Shown here: positions 41,673-50,959 of the stretch, piece by piece
Layout of the letters: each line of letters opens with the position of its first letter
Numbering within the stretch: the first letter of the stretch is position 1
NCBI GenBank assembly: GCA_016699695.1
Contig: CP065006.1
Location: forward strand, 1,426,001-1,490,000
DNA: 64,000 nt
Source: Bacteroidota bacterium
GTDB taxonomy: Bacteria > Bacteroidota > Bacteroidia > Bacteroidales > UBA10428
Reading direction: 5' to 3'
Made by a program: the position numbers and the translations under genes
Notes under the pieces: generated by a model
Told to the model about the DNA's origin: nothing
What the model saw: the letters and a program-made list of their open reading frames with translations, nothing else
Database searches by the model: none

Positions 41673-42128
41673 TTATTTAATACTGTTTAAGTTCAATTCT
41701 TTTGGCTGCTGAGCTTCGTGCGGGTGCACATTGCCTGCATATACAAAAAGGTTTTTACCAACTGCAGCTCCCAAACGGTTTTTAGGAAGCATTCCTTTTA
41801 CAGCTTTTTCAATTACACGCTCTGGTTTCTTGCGTAGTAATTCTTCAGGTGATTCGAAGCGCTGACCGCCAGGATAGCCTGTATAACGTACATAAACTTT
41901 GTCGGTAAGTTTGTTGCCGGTGAGCCTCACTTTTTCGGCATTGATAATAATGACGTTGTCTCCGCAATCGGCGTTAGGGGTAAAACTTGTTTTCATTTTT
42001 CCGCGCAACACCTTGGCAATTTTCGTCGAAAGACGACCCAACACTTCGTTTGTGGCATCTACTACAAACCACTCTTTATGGGATGTAGCCTTTGTTGCCG
42101 ACTTCGTTTTATAACTTAGTGTATCCAC
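41673..42128 (-). CDS. rplM: 50S ribosomal protein L13
   Basis: This 151-residue protein has the L13 features WFVVDATNEVLGRLSTKIA, GDNVIIINAEKVRLTGNK and AVKGMLPKNRLG. It is the first gene of the rplM-rpsI-rpsB-tsf unit and has a well-matched promoter ~65 bp upstream. Confidence 0.98.
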   Translation of the reverse strand: MDTLSYKTKSATKATSHKEWFVVDATNEVLGRLSTKIAKVLRGKMKTSFTPNADCGDNVIIINAEKVRLTGNKLTDKVYVRYTGYPGGQRFESPEELLRKKPERVIEKAVKGMLPKNRLGAAVGKNLFVYAGNVHPHEAQQPKELNLNSIK

Positions 42129-42193
42129 TGTTTTTTGATTTTTATTAATACCTTTCTTTCCTGTTATCTATACCACCCTGAAATAACGGAGTG

Positions 42194-42226
42194 CAAAAAT
42201 ACAATTATTTTTATGAAATAAACAAA
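42194..42226 (-). promoter_or_regulatory. Promoter of the rplM-rpsI-rpsB-tsf unit
   Basis: On the minus strand TTTG (42223-42226), a 21-bp spacer and TATTTTTG (42194-42201) match both elements of the Bacteroidota vegetative promoter. This is the best promoter match in the window. Confidence 0.65.
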
Positions 42227-42330
42227 CGATTCACAATGAATTTTATAGGATGGTTTTATTTCTGCCATTTCCCTTTGAATAGGGTGTGCACTGACTTTTA
42301 AAAAATAATTATCTTCGGCTGCTTGTAAAT

Positions 42331-43944
42331 ATGTTTAACAGCCCCATTACCATGCTCGGGAATCAGACTCATCGGTTTATTTATCTTTTCTGCATCTCAC
42401 TGGTAGCGGTTTCGTTGCCATTTTCTCCCTTTCTTTTAAGTCTGAGCCAATTTATTCTTGCAGGCAACTGGCTCCTCGAAGGAGAGTTTAAAAGAAAAAT
42501 CCAAACCCTAAAAACAAGACCTTCTGTTTTATTTATCCTTTCCTTTTTTCTTGTCCATATAATGTGGCTTATCCCAACCAACAATTGGAATTATGCCCTT
42601 CACGACCTCAAAATTAAACTGCCTTTTCTGGTATTCCCGATTATTGTAGGCACCTCAGTTCCTCTTTCGTTGAAGGAATTTAAACTAGTGCTTAATTTCT
42701 ATTTATGCTCGATGGTATTAGCAACCTTCGTGAGCGCTGGTATCTATTTTGGCCTGGGTTCAGACCAAGCAGCCGATAACAGAAATTCGTCGCTCTTTAT
42801 TTCACACATACGTTTTGCCCTGATGACTGTGTTTGCTTTTTCAATTGCAGCATCAGTTCTTTTCAATCTGGCTAACCTGCGTCTGGTTTCGAGGTATTTT
42901 TACCTTGTCGCGTTTCTTTGGCTTTTAGTGCACCTTTTTTTTATTGGTGCATTTACTGGTTTGGTAATTGCAGTTTTACTGTTTCCTGTGATTTTATCTT
43001 ATGTGCTGAAAAAAATCCAAAGCCAGCAGTTTAAAAGGATTATTCTTTTACTGAGCGTTTTCAGCTTTGCCATAGTAACTGCTTATATAGCAATTAGTCT
43101 GATGCGCTATTTGGAACGCAAGGAAAATCAGTTTGACCTTTTACCCAAGCAGACCATCAATGGAAACCCTTACCAACATTATGCAAAGGAAAACAGTTTC
43201 GAAAATGGGAATAGAGTCTGGGCATTGATTTGTGAAACTGAACTCGAGCAAGAATGGAATAAGGTGAGCAGGCTCCCCTATCGTGGGAAAGATAATAAAG
43301 GCCAACAACTTCGTGCGACTTTGGTACGCTATATGGCTTCAATGGACTTACCCAAAGATTCGCTTGGCATTAGCCGGCTAAGCCCCGAAGACATAAGAAT
43401 GGTTGAAGAAGGACATACTAATTTCATTTTTAAAAATAAGTGGTCGGTTTATGCCCGACTTTATGAACTTTTTTGGGAAACTGAGAACTACTTGAAAGGT
43501 CATAACCCAAGCGGTCACTCCTTCAGTCAACGGATTGAAATGGCCAAAAACGGTTTGCATGTAGCTGCCAACCATTTTTGGTTTGGCACCGGCACAGGCG
43601 ATGTCAATGAGGAGGTGATGAAGCAATACCAGAAAAATAACACTTTGCTGGACCCCCGATGGTGGTTCAGGCCTCACAACCAATACATCACACTGTTTAT
43701 TGCTTTCGGAATGGTTGGTTTTGCTTTGCTTTTACTGGGTTTTATCGCGGCGATATTTTTCGAAAAGAAAAATGCCGGCTATTTGTTTGTTAGCTTTTTG
43801 TTGATTGTGCTTTTGTCAATGGTAAGCGAGGATACCTTCGAAACCCAGGCCGGGGCCAGTTTTACAGCTTTTTTTCTAAGCTTATTGCTGCTGGGTCCGG
43901 GATTTGTCGATAATAACTTCTCAGATGGGCCGGCTAAACCTTGA
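42331..43944 (+). CDS. O-antigen ligase-like membrane protein
   Basis: This 537-residue polytopic protein has about ten hydrophobic segments, with a ~200-residue soluble loop in the second half (from NQFDLLPKQTINGNPYQHY to RIEMAKNGLHVAANHFW). It is followed by GTGTGDVNEEV and RPHNQYITLFIAFGMVGFALLL. This arrangement, with an HNQYI-type motif after the large loop, is that of the Wzy_C/WaaL O-antigen ligase and polymerase superfamily. It probably transfers or polymerises surface glycan at the periplasmic face. It is the first gene of the glycan cluster and overlaps the next gene by 20 bp. Confidence 0.82.
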   Translation: MFNSPITMLGNQTHRFIYLFCISLVAVSLPFSPFLLSLSQFILAGNWLLEGEFKRKIQTLKTRPSVLFILSFFLVHIMWLIPTNNWNYALHDLKIKLPFLVFPIIVGTSVPLSLKEFKLVLNFYLCSMVLATFVSAGIYFGLGSDQAADNRNSSLFISHIRFALMTVFAFSIAASVLFNLANLRLVSRYFYLVAFLWLLVHLFFIGAFTGLVIAVLLFPVILSYVLKKIQSQQFKRIILLLSVFSFAIVTAYIAISLMRYLERKENQFDLLPKQTINGNPYQHYAKENSFENGNRVWALICETELEQEWNKVSRLPYRGKDNKGQQLRATLVRYMASMDLPKDSLGISRLSPEDIRMVEEGHTNFIFKNKWSVYARLYELFWETENYLKGHNPSGHSFSQRIEMAKNGLHVAANHFWFGTGTGDVNEEVMKQYQKNNTLLDPRWWFRPHNQYITLFIAFGMVGFALLLLGFIAAIFFEKKNAGYLFVSFLLIVLLSMVSEDTFETQAGASFTAFFLSLLLLGPGFVDNNFSDGPAKP

Positions 43945-44446
43945 CTTCTATACCCGTGACGTACTCGAAGTGGCTCCCGACCTGTTGGGTTGCAATATTA
44001 TAATAAAAGGGCTGACTGGTCTTCAATCCTTTGCTATTACCGAAGTGGAAGCTTACCGTGGCGAAGAAGATCTGGCTTGCCATGCAAGCAAGGGCAAAAC
44101 TTCACGCAATCAGGCCATGTACCTGGATGGGGGGCACGTATATGTCTATTTAATCTATGGCATGTACTGGATGCTCAACATTGTTACCGGATTGTCAGGC
44201 CATCCGCAGGCTGTATTAATAAGGAGTGTAAGGGGTTGCAACGGCCCCGGCAGGGTAGGCCGTTTGTTGGGCATTGATAAAAGCTTTTATGCCGAATATC
44301 TAGTTTTATCGGAAAGATTATGGCTTGAATCGGGCATGCAGGTGAGAGAAAATGAAATTATACATACAAACAGAATAGGTATTGATTATGCCGGCGTGTG
44401 GAAAGAAAAACCCTGGCGCTATGTGTGGCAAGCCGGAATTGATTAA
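43925..44446 (+). CDS. 3-methyladenine DNA glycosylase (AAG/MPG type)
   Basis: This 173-residue protein of the AAG family excises alkylated purines such as 3-methyladenine and hypoxanthine. Hallmarks are APDLLGCNII, TEVEAYRGEEDLACHASKG, NQAMYLDGGHVYVYLIYGMYW (split at YVYLIYGM), PQAVLIRSVRGCNGPGRVG, and the final GKPWR-like EKPWRYV. The start at 43925 is within the 3' end of the ligase gene (20-bp overlap). It is an unexpected member of a glycan cluster; the overlap implies co-transcription rather than shared function. Confidence 0.92.
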   Translation: MGRLNLDFYTRDVLEVAPDLLGCNIIIKGLTGLQSFAITEVEAYRGEEDLACHASKGKTSRNQAMYLDGGHVYVYLIYGMYWMLNIVTGLSGHPQAVLIRSVRGCNGPGRVGRLLGIDKSFYAEYLVLSERLWLESGMQVRENEIIHTNRIGIDYAGVWKEKPWRYVWQAGID

Positions 44447-44469
44447 ATTCGTTCGCAGAAAGTGTAGTT

Positions 44470-45081
44470 ATGATTTATTGGAACACACCCCGCTTTGTTA
44501 TCAGGCTGTTTAACAGACTCGAATGGCATTATAGCCGTTCAGAAAAAACCATCTACCTGACCTTCGACGATGGTCCTACTCCCGAAATAACACCGCGCGT
44601 GCTGGAATTGCTGGCTGCCCACAAAGCAAAAGCTACTTTTTTCTGCCTGGGCCGCAACGTAGAACGCCATCCGGATTTATACAGCCAGATCCTGAACCAG
44701 GGGCATGCCGTGGGTAACCATACCTACAGCCACCTGAAAGGATGGAAAAGTTCCCTTAAGTCGTATATTCAGGATATCAGTCTGGCTGCCCAACTGATTC
44801 AGTCGAAACTGTTTCGACCGCCTTATGGCCGTATTCGTAACAACCAGGTAAAGTACCTCTCGAAACAATACCGAATTATCATGTGGGATGTGCTCAGCCA
44901 CGATTACAACACACGTCTGCCTGCCAAAATGTGCCTCCGAAATGTAATCCGCAGCACACGAAATGGTTCAGTGGTAGTTTTTCACGATTCGAAAAAGGCT
45001 GCCCCTACCTTACTCTATACCCTGCCCCTCTTTCTGGAGCATTTTACCCGCAAAGGTTTTATCTTTAGATCAATAGTCTGA
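44470..45081 (+). CDS. Polysaccharide deacetylase (NodB, CE4)
   Basis: This 203-residue CE4 domain has motif 1 TFDDGPTPEITPRVL, the metal-binding HxxxH in GNHTYSHLKGW, FRPPYGRIRN, and WDVLSHDY. It removes N-acetyl groups from an amino-sugar polymer. No signal peptide is seen, but the N-terminus IYWNTPRFVIRLFNRLEW may associate with the membrane. It ends in a TGATG-type overlap with the next glycosyltransferase, indicating translational coupling. Confidence 0.92.
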   Translation: MIYWNTPRFVIRLFNRLEWHYSRSEKTIYLTFDDGPTPEITPRVLELLAAHKAKATFFCLGRNVERHPDLYSQILNQGHAVGNHTYSHLKGWKSSLKSYIQDISLAAQLIQSKLFRPPYGRIRNNQVKYLSKQYRIIMWDVLSHDYNTRLPAKMCLRNVIRSTRNGSVVVFHDSKKAAPTLLYTLPLFLEHFTRKGFIFRSIV

Positions 45082-46265
45082 TGCCTCCAGTTCCTGCACA
45101 GCTCAACAATCTGCGTATTGTTTTTTTTGCAGCCGAAACTTACCCCTCATTTGCCGGTGGCGGACGACATGCTTTTTACCTGGCCCGTTACCTGGCAAGG
45201 GGTGGAGCCAGGTGCACGATTGCCTCGCTCAATTATAACTGCACCCTTATTAATAAGGAATTAATTGATGGGGTTTCCATACACCGAATAACTTATTGGA
45301 ATAAAAGCCTGCTCGTAAAACTACTTTCCCTGCCGCCCTTGTTTTTCCAAGCCATCAAACTGGTAGCCAAAAACAAAGTGGTTTTTGTGTACGGACGGTA
45401 TTTTCTTCTATACCTTTTCATTATTGCATGTGCAAAACTTTTTGGTCGAAAGGTGATTTTCCGCTCCACCCTCACCGGCGACGATGATTTGCCAGCTTTG
45501 CTAAAACGCCCGCTTGGTTTTGGCAACAAACTTATCCTTCGCCACATCAACTTATATTTAGCCATCAACCCGCAATTCGAAAAAAGCTGGAAATCGGTAT
45601 TTGGTAATCGTGTGCCGGTGCTTCAATGCCCGCAGGGTTTTGATGCTACTTACTTTTATCCGCAATTGCGCAAAGAACGTATGCATGTGCCAAACGAAAT
45701 TCCCTTGATTCTGAGCAATGCTATTCTTGTTGAAAGAAAGGGCTATCGTATTCTTTTTGAAGCTTTATCTACTCTGCCTTTCGATTTTCGGTACCGCATC
45801 ATTGGCCAATACCTTCCCGATCCACACCACAGGAGCGCTGCAGAAGAGTTGGAAGAGATGAGCACACTCTATCAGCTCGGTAAAAAAATGCTAGGCAAAA
45901 AGGTGGAATTTCTTAATACAGTAACCGATATCAAACCTCATCTTGCCCAGGCCGATCTCTTTCTTTATGGAGCTGTTCAGGATGGCTTACCCAATGCTGT
46001 GCTCGAAGCCATGGCCACAGGCCTGCCTGTTTTAATGCGAAATTGCAAGCTGGACCCTCAGCTGTTCAAGCCGGAACAAACAGTACTCGAATTCGAAAAT
46101 TCTGTGGAACTCTCTCAGCAGCTTATGCGTCTCAGAACTGATCGGCTCACTCTGGAAAGAATTGGGCAAAACGCCACCGATTTTCTGCTTAAAAACTATA
46201 CTTTTGACAGTGTTGTGCCTCGTATTCTGGAACAGTTCGCATGCAAAAAAAACCAGTCATTTTAA
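45081..46265 (+). CDS. Glycosyltransferase family 4
   Basis: This 394-residue GT-B protein has an N-terminal Gly-rich loop (PSFAGGGRHAFYLARYL) and a C-terminal nucleotide-sugar site QDGLPNAVLEAMATGLPVL, typical of GT4. The HHRSAAEELEEMSTL region is a helical insert. It probably adds a sugar to the surface glycan on the cytoplasmic side. It overlaps the deacetylase by one base and the next gene by 25 bp. Confidence 0.9.
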   Translation: MPPVPAQLNNLRIVFFAAETYPSFAGGGRHAFYLARYLARGGARCTIASLNYNCTLINKELIDGVSIHRITYWNKSLLVKLLSLPPLFFQAIKLVAKNKVVFVYGRYFLLYLFIIACAKLFGRKVIFRSTLTGDDDLPALLKRPLGFGNKLILRHINLYLAINPQFEKSWKSVFGNRVPVLQCPQGFDATYFYPQLRKERMHVPNEIPLILSNAILVERKGYRILFEALSTLPFDFRYRIIGQYLPDPHHRSAAEELEEMSTLYQLGKKMLGKKVEFLNTVTDIKPHLAQADLFLYGAVQDGLPNAVLEAMATGLPVLMRNCKLDPQLFKPEQTVLEFENSVELSQQLMRLRTDRLTLERIGQNATDFLLKNYTFDSVVPRILEQFACKKNQSF

Positions 46266-47362
46266 TCAATGCGGCCACGGTAAAAATTGCCGGTGGACTT
46301 ATTGTTAGCTTCGATTTAGTGAAATTGCTTGTTGAATCAGACAATTACGAACTTGTGTTGGTATGTCCTGATTTGAAAAAATTCAGGCGATTTAAAGGTT
46401 CCTGCCAGTTGATATTTACCCCATCGCTTTTACTTCGGCGGATATTCCGTATTTGGCTCGACTGGGTTTGGTTACCAAAAACCATCGGACAAGTCAGACC
46501 CGACCTCCTAATCACCCTGGGTAACCTGCCTGCCCGCAGCCAATGCAGGCAAATTATGTTTAACGACAATGCCTTTGTTACGGAAAAAAAACTGTGTTCA
46601 ATACCCCTGCATTCAGGCGAGCGCCTGAAACACCGCCTTAGAAAATGGATGTTCTTGCAAAGAATCCGCTTTCTACGCTTAATTGTAGTGCAAACTCAAA
46701 CCGAACTGAATAAGCTGCTTGCTTTGCCAGGTTTTCATCTTCCCGCGAAAGTGCTTCCACCCTTGTTACCCTCTCATTTAACTGAGAATACGGAGATTAT
46801 TTTATTGCCCGGACGAAGGGCTAATGCAATCAGGCTGGCCTGTGTGTCGTACTATTGGAGCCACAAGAACCTCGAAATTCTTTGCGAAGTACTTAGACTG
46901 GCCCATGCTCAGGACTTGAAATTGCAGATTGTATTTACCCTCAACGAAAAAAAAGTGCGTGGAGGAAAAAATCTGGTAAATAATCTACAGCCCTGGTTGA
47001 ACGACAATTCAGCCATCAACGTAGGAAATATTCCTGCAAACCGCGTAATGTCGCTTATTGATCAGTGCGATGGAGTAATTCTACCCAGTTTGGTAGAAAC
47101 TTTTGGTCTCAACTGCCTCGAAACCTGGTATGCCGAAAAAACCTATTTTGTTTCGGACCTGGCCTATGCCCGCGAAGTATGTGGCAATGCAGCTGTTTAC
47201 TTTAATCCACTCGATGCTTCGGATATTCTAAACAAAATTGTATGCACATTTGGCGATGATGCACTCTTAAGAAGCCTTAAATCGGAGGGTCAGAAAAAAA
47301 TAGCCAATTGGAATCCTAAAGCTGAATACCTCGACCTGTTTCAAAAATTTCTTGCTTTATGA
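46241..47362 (+). CDS. Glycosyltransferase (GT4-like)
   Basis: This 373-residue GT-B-fold protein has C-terminal motif VILPSLVETFGLNCLETWYA, and SYYWSHKNLEIL matches the HKN-type motif seen in GT4 enzymes. The N-terminus INAATVKIAGGLIVSFDLV is the glycine loop of the acceptor domain. It is translationally linked with the upstream GT (25-bp overlap) and the downstream sulfotransferase (4-bp overlap). Confidence 0.86.
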   Translation: MQKKPVILINAATVKIAGGLIVSFDLVKLLVESDNYELVLVCPDLKKFRRFKGSCQLIFTPSLLLRRIFRIWLDWVWLPKTIGQVRPDLLITLGNLPARSQCRQIMFNDNAFVTEKKLCSIPLHSGERLKHRLRKWMFLQRIRFLRLIVVQTQTELNKLLALPGFHLPAKVLPPLLPSHLTENTEIILLPGRRANAIRLACVSYYWSHKNLEILCEVLRLAHAQDLKLQIVFTLNEKKVRGGKNLVNNLQPWLNDNSAINVGNIPANRVMSLIDQCDGVILPSLVETFGLNCLETWYAEKTYFVSDLAYAREVCGNAAVYFNPLDASDILNKIVCTFGDDALLRSLKSEGQKKIANWNPKAEYLDLFQKFLAL

Positions 47363-48285
47363 AGTTTGTTTTTCTGTCGTACCTCAACCGCTCGGGTTCT
47401 ACTTTTCTGGTAAACCAGTTGAGCAAATTGCCAGCGCTAATAGTTTGTCCAGAGGCAGATATTCTTTATGATCAATTGTTATGTAATCCCAATGAGATAC
47501 TTCTTCCGGAGAAATCAGCTCAAATAATATCTAAGCTGCAGAAGGATAAAAAATTTTCGGTCTGGAGAATGAACTTACAAAATTTCGAAAGTTTTTCCGG
47601 CACCTGTTTCGGTTTGTTTCAGCAGATTTTGCTTGCCTTTGTAATGGAGCATGCGCCAAAAGCACACATCGTTCTGTTCAAACACAATTATCTATACAGG
47701 CTTTTCCCGTTACTCGAAACCCAAGAAAATATTTTATTCCTCAGCCTTTTGCGCCACCCGGCAGCCATCTATTCCTCGCAGACAAAAACCATATCTCCTG
47801 CCACTGGCAGGGTGATGAGCCGTAATCCACTGGCATTGATTGATCAGTGGAACAGCCTCTTGCAATTTGTGCTTTCAACTGGCAAAAGTGAAAGTCATGT
47901 GCTGGTACTTTATGAAGAGTTGGTCGAAAAGCCCGATGAAACTATGCACATGCTCTGCAAAGTCCTTATGATTCAGGAAAAATGGTCGGATTTACTTCAC
48001 AAACGGGGAAAAGTAGGCGAATGGCTTGGGTACGAATACATGGCCATTCACCAAAGTATAGACAAGAAGCCCATCGTTGAAAAAATCGATAACTGGAAGC
48101 TGGAGCTTGGCACAACGACGAAAAACCTTTTGGCAAGAAAGATGAGCAAAAATTCATTTTATAATTTTCCCGCCAACAAAGAAAGACATGTATTTCTTAT
48201 TTGTTACAGCCTTTTTTGCCGATTCGATCGAAAATTTTTGAGTTGGAAGCAAAATATAAAACACCTAATACAACATGGGGTTTAA
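47359..48285 (+). CDS. Sulfotransferase family protein (first of three)
   Basis: This 308-residue protein has a PAPS 5'-phosphosulfate loop LNRSGSTFLVNQLSKLP at residues ~9-25 and a 3'-phosphate site LSLLRHPAAIYSSQ near 130. VLVLYEELVEKPDETM follows. These are the sulfotransferase superfamily features; the acceptor is probably a glycan given the neighbours. It overlaps the preceding GT by 4 bp and the next gene by 11 bp. Confidence 0.82.
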   Translation: MKFVFLSYLNRSGSTFLVNQLSKLPALIVCPEADILYDQLLCNPNEILLPEKSAQIISKLQKDKKFSVWRMNLQNFESFSGTCFGLFQQILLAFVMEHAPKAHIVLFKHNYLYRLFPLLETQENILFLSLLRHPAAIYSSQTKTISPATGRVMSRNPLALIDQWNSLLQFVLSTGKSESHVLVLYEELVEKPDETMHMLCKVLMIQEKWSDLLHKRGKVGEWLGYEYMAIHQSIDKKPIVEKIDNWKLELGTTTKNLLARKMSKNSFYNFPANKERHVFLICYSLFCRFDRKFLSWKQNIKHLIQHGV

Positions 48286-49141
48286 AACTACAAAACTGGC
48301 AATTAGCCTGAGAAACAAGAATGTTTTGTACAAAGCATGGCTGAATTTTATCAGTTTGCTGCAGCCTGTGAATGGCCACCATCTAAAAGAATTTCTGCTT
48401 TTTGTGGGTTATCCACGCTCGGGCAGCAGCACCCTAGGCTCCCTGCTCGATGCCCACCCGCAGATAATCGTGGCCCATGAATTAAATGCATTAAACTATT
48501 TAAACAGGGGGTTCAGCCGGCGGCAAATCTTTACGCTTCTTATTCAAAATTCTATAAAATACGCTCGCAGCGGTCGCTTTAGCTCGGGCTATCCGGGATT
48601 GGTGCCCGGTCAACACAATGGGAAATCGGCCTGCCTGAAAGTGCTCGGTGATAAAAAAGCCGGTGGCACGGCACTGGCACTAAGACTAAATGATAGCTTG
48701 CTTCATCGTCTTCAGGACAAAGTACAGTTACCCCTTAAGTGCCTGCACCTGGTGCGCAACCCTTTCGACATGATTACAACCCAGGCTTATGGGGGAAATG
48801 AAAAAAAGGCCCCCCTCACAGCAGAAGGTATTCAGCGGGCCATGCGGCTTTGCTTCGAGAAATTCGATACTATTCAGAGTCTGATTCAGAAAAAAATCCA
48901 TTCTGTGCATACTCTTCGGTACGAGGCCCTGCTGGAAAATCCTGTATCGGAATTGTCGACCATACTCTCCTGGCTCGAAGTGGATGGGGATGATGCCTGG
49001 CTCGATGCGTGCTGCCGGCATCTTTATCAGCAGCCCCACCGCAGCCGAAGTAAGTATAACTGGACTGCAGATGAAAAAGAACAGGTGATGCGGCAAATTG
49101 AAAAATATCCCTTCCTGCAGGGATATACATTTGAAAACTAA
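48275..49141 (+). CDS. Sulfotransferase family protein (second)
   Basis: This 288-residue protein has the 5'-PSB loop FVGYPRSGSSTLGSLLDAHP (~46-65) and the 3'-PB segment LHLVRNPFDMITTQAYGG. LRYEALLENPVSELSTIL is the region found late in many sulfotransferases. It is similar in plan to, but not a recent copy of, the gene upstream. Its 3' end overlaps the convergent DUF6625 gene by 4 bp, ending the plus-strand series. Confidence 0.86.
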   Translation: MGFKTTKLAISLRNKNVLYKAWLNFISLLQPVNGHHLKEFLLFVGYPRSGSSTLGSLLDAHPQIIVAHELNALNYLNRGFSRRQIFTLLIQNSIKYARSGRFSSGYPGLVPGQHNGKSACLKVLGDKKAGGTALALRLNDSLLHRLQDKVQLPLKCLHLVRNPFDMITTQAYGGNEKKAPLTAEGIQRAMRLCFEKFDTIQSLIQKKIHSVHTLRYEALLENPVSELSTILSWLEVDGDDAWLDACCRHLYQQPHRSRSKYNWTADEKEQVMRQIEKYPFLQGYTFEN

Positions 49142-50025
49142 TGCTTGAAGGAGATACCCTGAGGGCTAATGCATAGTTGCTGAATATCTGTTCCTTCCCG
49201 AAATTTTTCGATACGATAAAGACTGTTTTTCTTGGCCCTGTAGAAATGAAAATAGAGTACCTTTCGGCCCGAGATTTCATCAGTGAGGGCTCCGTTACTA
49301 AACACCACCTTGTAATTTAGTTGACCTCTTTGCAGAAAGTACTCATCGCTCAGCATAAAATCGCCATAATGCACCTTTAGATCGAAAGCAGAATTTACCA
49401 GATCGTTCAGGTCATTTACCTTCCCAGCCTCGCAAAACGAAGAATAAAAAAGCGATTTCAACCTAAAAGCAACACCTTTTCCTGCAGGGCGCCCGTGTGC
49501 TTTAAAGCGTTCTGGAAAACTGAATACATAATATGGATTCCGCAAAATCTTCTTCCAGTTGTCGGAGCGTGTATATAGAAGCCGCATTGTGCGGGTATTC
49601 TTAAAAAGCGTAAAATTCCCGGCAAAAGAATCTTTTCGTGCTGTGATGATGTCATAGCGATCAAAATCTTCTGGGCGGAGCCATTCGCCGATGTGCCCCA
49701 TGATCATATCCAGGTCTGTGTATCCCCAAAAACCGGCTCCTTCAAGATAGTCTTCAAACAAATGCCCGTAAAACGGTTTGTAATCGCATAATTTGTAGGG
49801 GAACGGAAGTTGCAGGGAGATTTTGAGCTTTCCCTGGGCAAGGTTGATGAATTCCTTTCGACTCATCGGAATGTACCGAACATTGTCGGGCAGGTTGAAA
49901 GATGGCCTGCGGTCAGCAAAAAATAAAAAATCAACCTGTGGATTCAATCTGCACGAAATAAAATAGTATTCGGCCAGGGCCGGCAGTCTGCCAAAATAAA
50001 CCAGTATGATGCGTATTTTCTTCAA
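49138..50025 (-). CDS. DUF6625-family glycosyltransferase-like protein
   Basis: This 295-residue protein starts MKKIRIILVYFGRLPALAEYYFISCRLNPQVDF, typical of DUF6625 (quoted here in part; the key points are FGRLP and NPQVDFLFF). KLCDYKPFYGHLFEDYL and WGYTDLDMIMG give a DxD-like motif, so a GT-A fold is likely. It is the last gene of a three-gene minus-strand cassette within the glycan cluster and starts 1 bp after the previous stop. Donor and acceptor are unknown. Confidence 0.78.
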   Translation of the reverse strand: MKKIRIILVYFGRLPALAEYYFISCRLNPQVDFLFFADRRPSFNLPDNVRYIPMSRKEFINLAQGKLKISLQLPFPYKLCDYKPFYGHLFEDYLEGAGFWGYTDLDMIMGHIGEWLRPEDFDRYDIITARKDSFAGNFTLFKNTRTMRLLYTRSDNWKKILRNPYYVFSFPERFKAHGRPAGKGVAFRLKSLFYSSFCEAGKVNDLNDLVNSAFDLKVHYGDFMLSDEYFLQRGQLNYKVVFSNGALTDEISGRKVLYFHFYRAKKNSLYRIEKFREGTDIQQLCISPQGISFKH

Positions 50026-50026
50026 T

Positions 50027-50959
50027 TTATAAAAGGTGTTTTTTTATGGCCGAAGCCAGCCGTTGAAGCTTCAGGTAAATCTGCAAATGGCCATACTGCT
50101 TTTTGCCAAAATACCGCCAGGGTCTTTGGCTTTTTACTACCTGCCGGAAGTCGTCGCTCTCGTTGTAGAACTTATAGAAAAGAGTATTCAGAGTGGGGTT
50201 TGATCGAAGTGTCTGCAGGTCGTGATAATGCGCTATTCTGGCCGCATCATCGAGCCTGGCTCTCCGGCGGACGGGAAAATTCATTTCTTCACCCAGGGCT
50301 TGTACTTGATAAGGCCGCTTCGCCAGCACCAGCGACAGGGCCAGCTGGTCGCGGTGAAATACATCGAACAACTTATTTTTTAGCTGCGAGGCTTGCGAAA
50401 GAAATACAAATTCCTCCTCCCACTGCCGGGCAAGCGCCTGGTGCAGACCCGGTCGTATCCACAAAACTCCCGAATTGTAATAGGGTACTACCGACTCCAG
50501 GGTAACTGTTGTAAAAACTCTTTCTGCCGGCAATACCAAGCCCCTCTGGGCAAAGAGCCCCTGCCAGTTTACCCCGGGTGCGGCATCGGCAGGTTTCATG
50601 GCCAGGTCAGGCTTGCCCGTAAAATCCGGCAACTCCTTTAGCAACAGGGTATCGCTATCGAGAAACAAAACCGCCCGGTTGGTTTCGAGCTGCTGCAGGG
50701 CATAAAATTTATTGCTCATGGGGTCACCCGGCAGCATTCGCTTGCGCGAACCGAGGTAAGGATTTGAAAAACATTTTACTTCTATGCGCAGATTCCCGAA
50801 CAAGCGGATACTTTGTTTATTGATCCCTCTTAAAAGCCTCTCGGGAATAAAAACATGCGCAATGTTTTGATGGTATTGACGCAGAGAGAATGCAAGCAAA
50901 AGCGATTTGATTTCGAGTTCACCGGGTTGGCAGATTAATACGATTTCGGTATCCTTCAT
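50027..50959 (-). CDS. GT-A-fold glycosyltransferase-like protein
   Basis: This 310-residue protein has a DxD motif in AVLFLDSDTLLLKELPDF, preceded by MSNKFYALQQLETNRA, consistent with a nucleotide-diphospho-sugar transferase. A later segment reads PYYNSGVLWIRPGLH, also usual for GT8-like enzymes. I cannot assign a CAZy family with confidence. It overlaps the upstream sulfotransferase stop by 4 bp and is followed after 1 bp by the DUF6625 gene. Confidence 0.78.
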   Translation of the reverse strand: MKDTEIVLICQPGELEIKSLLLAFSLRQYHQNIAHVFIPERLLRGINKQSIRLFGNLRIEVKCFSNPYLGSRKRMLPGDPMSNKFYALQQLETNRAVLFLDSDTLLLKELPDFTGKPDLAMKPADAAPGVNWQGLFAQRGLVLPAERVFTTVTLESVVPYYNSGVLWIRPGLHQALARQWEEEFVFLSQASQLKNKLFDVFHRDQLALSLVLAKRPYQVQALGEEMNFPVRRRARLDDAARIAHYHDLQTLRSNPTLNTLFYKFYNESDDFRQVVKSQRPWRYFGKKQYGHLQIYLKLQRLASAIKKHLL

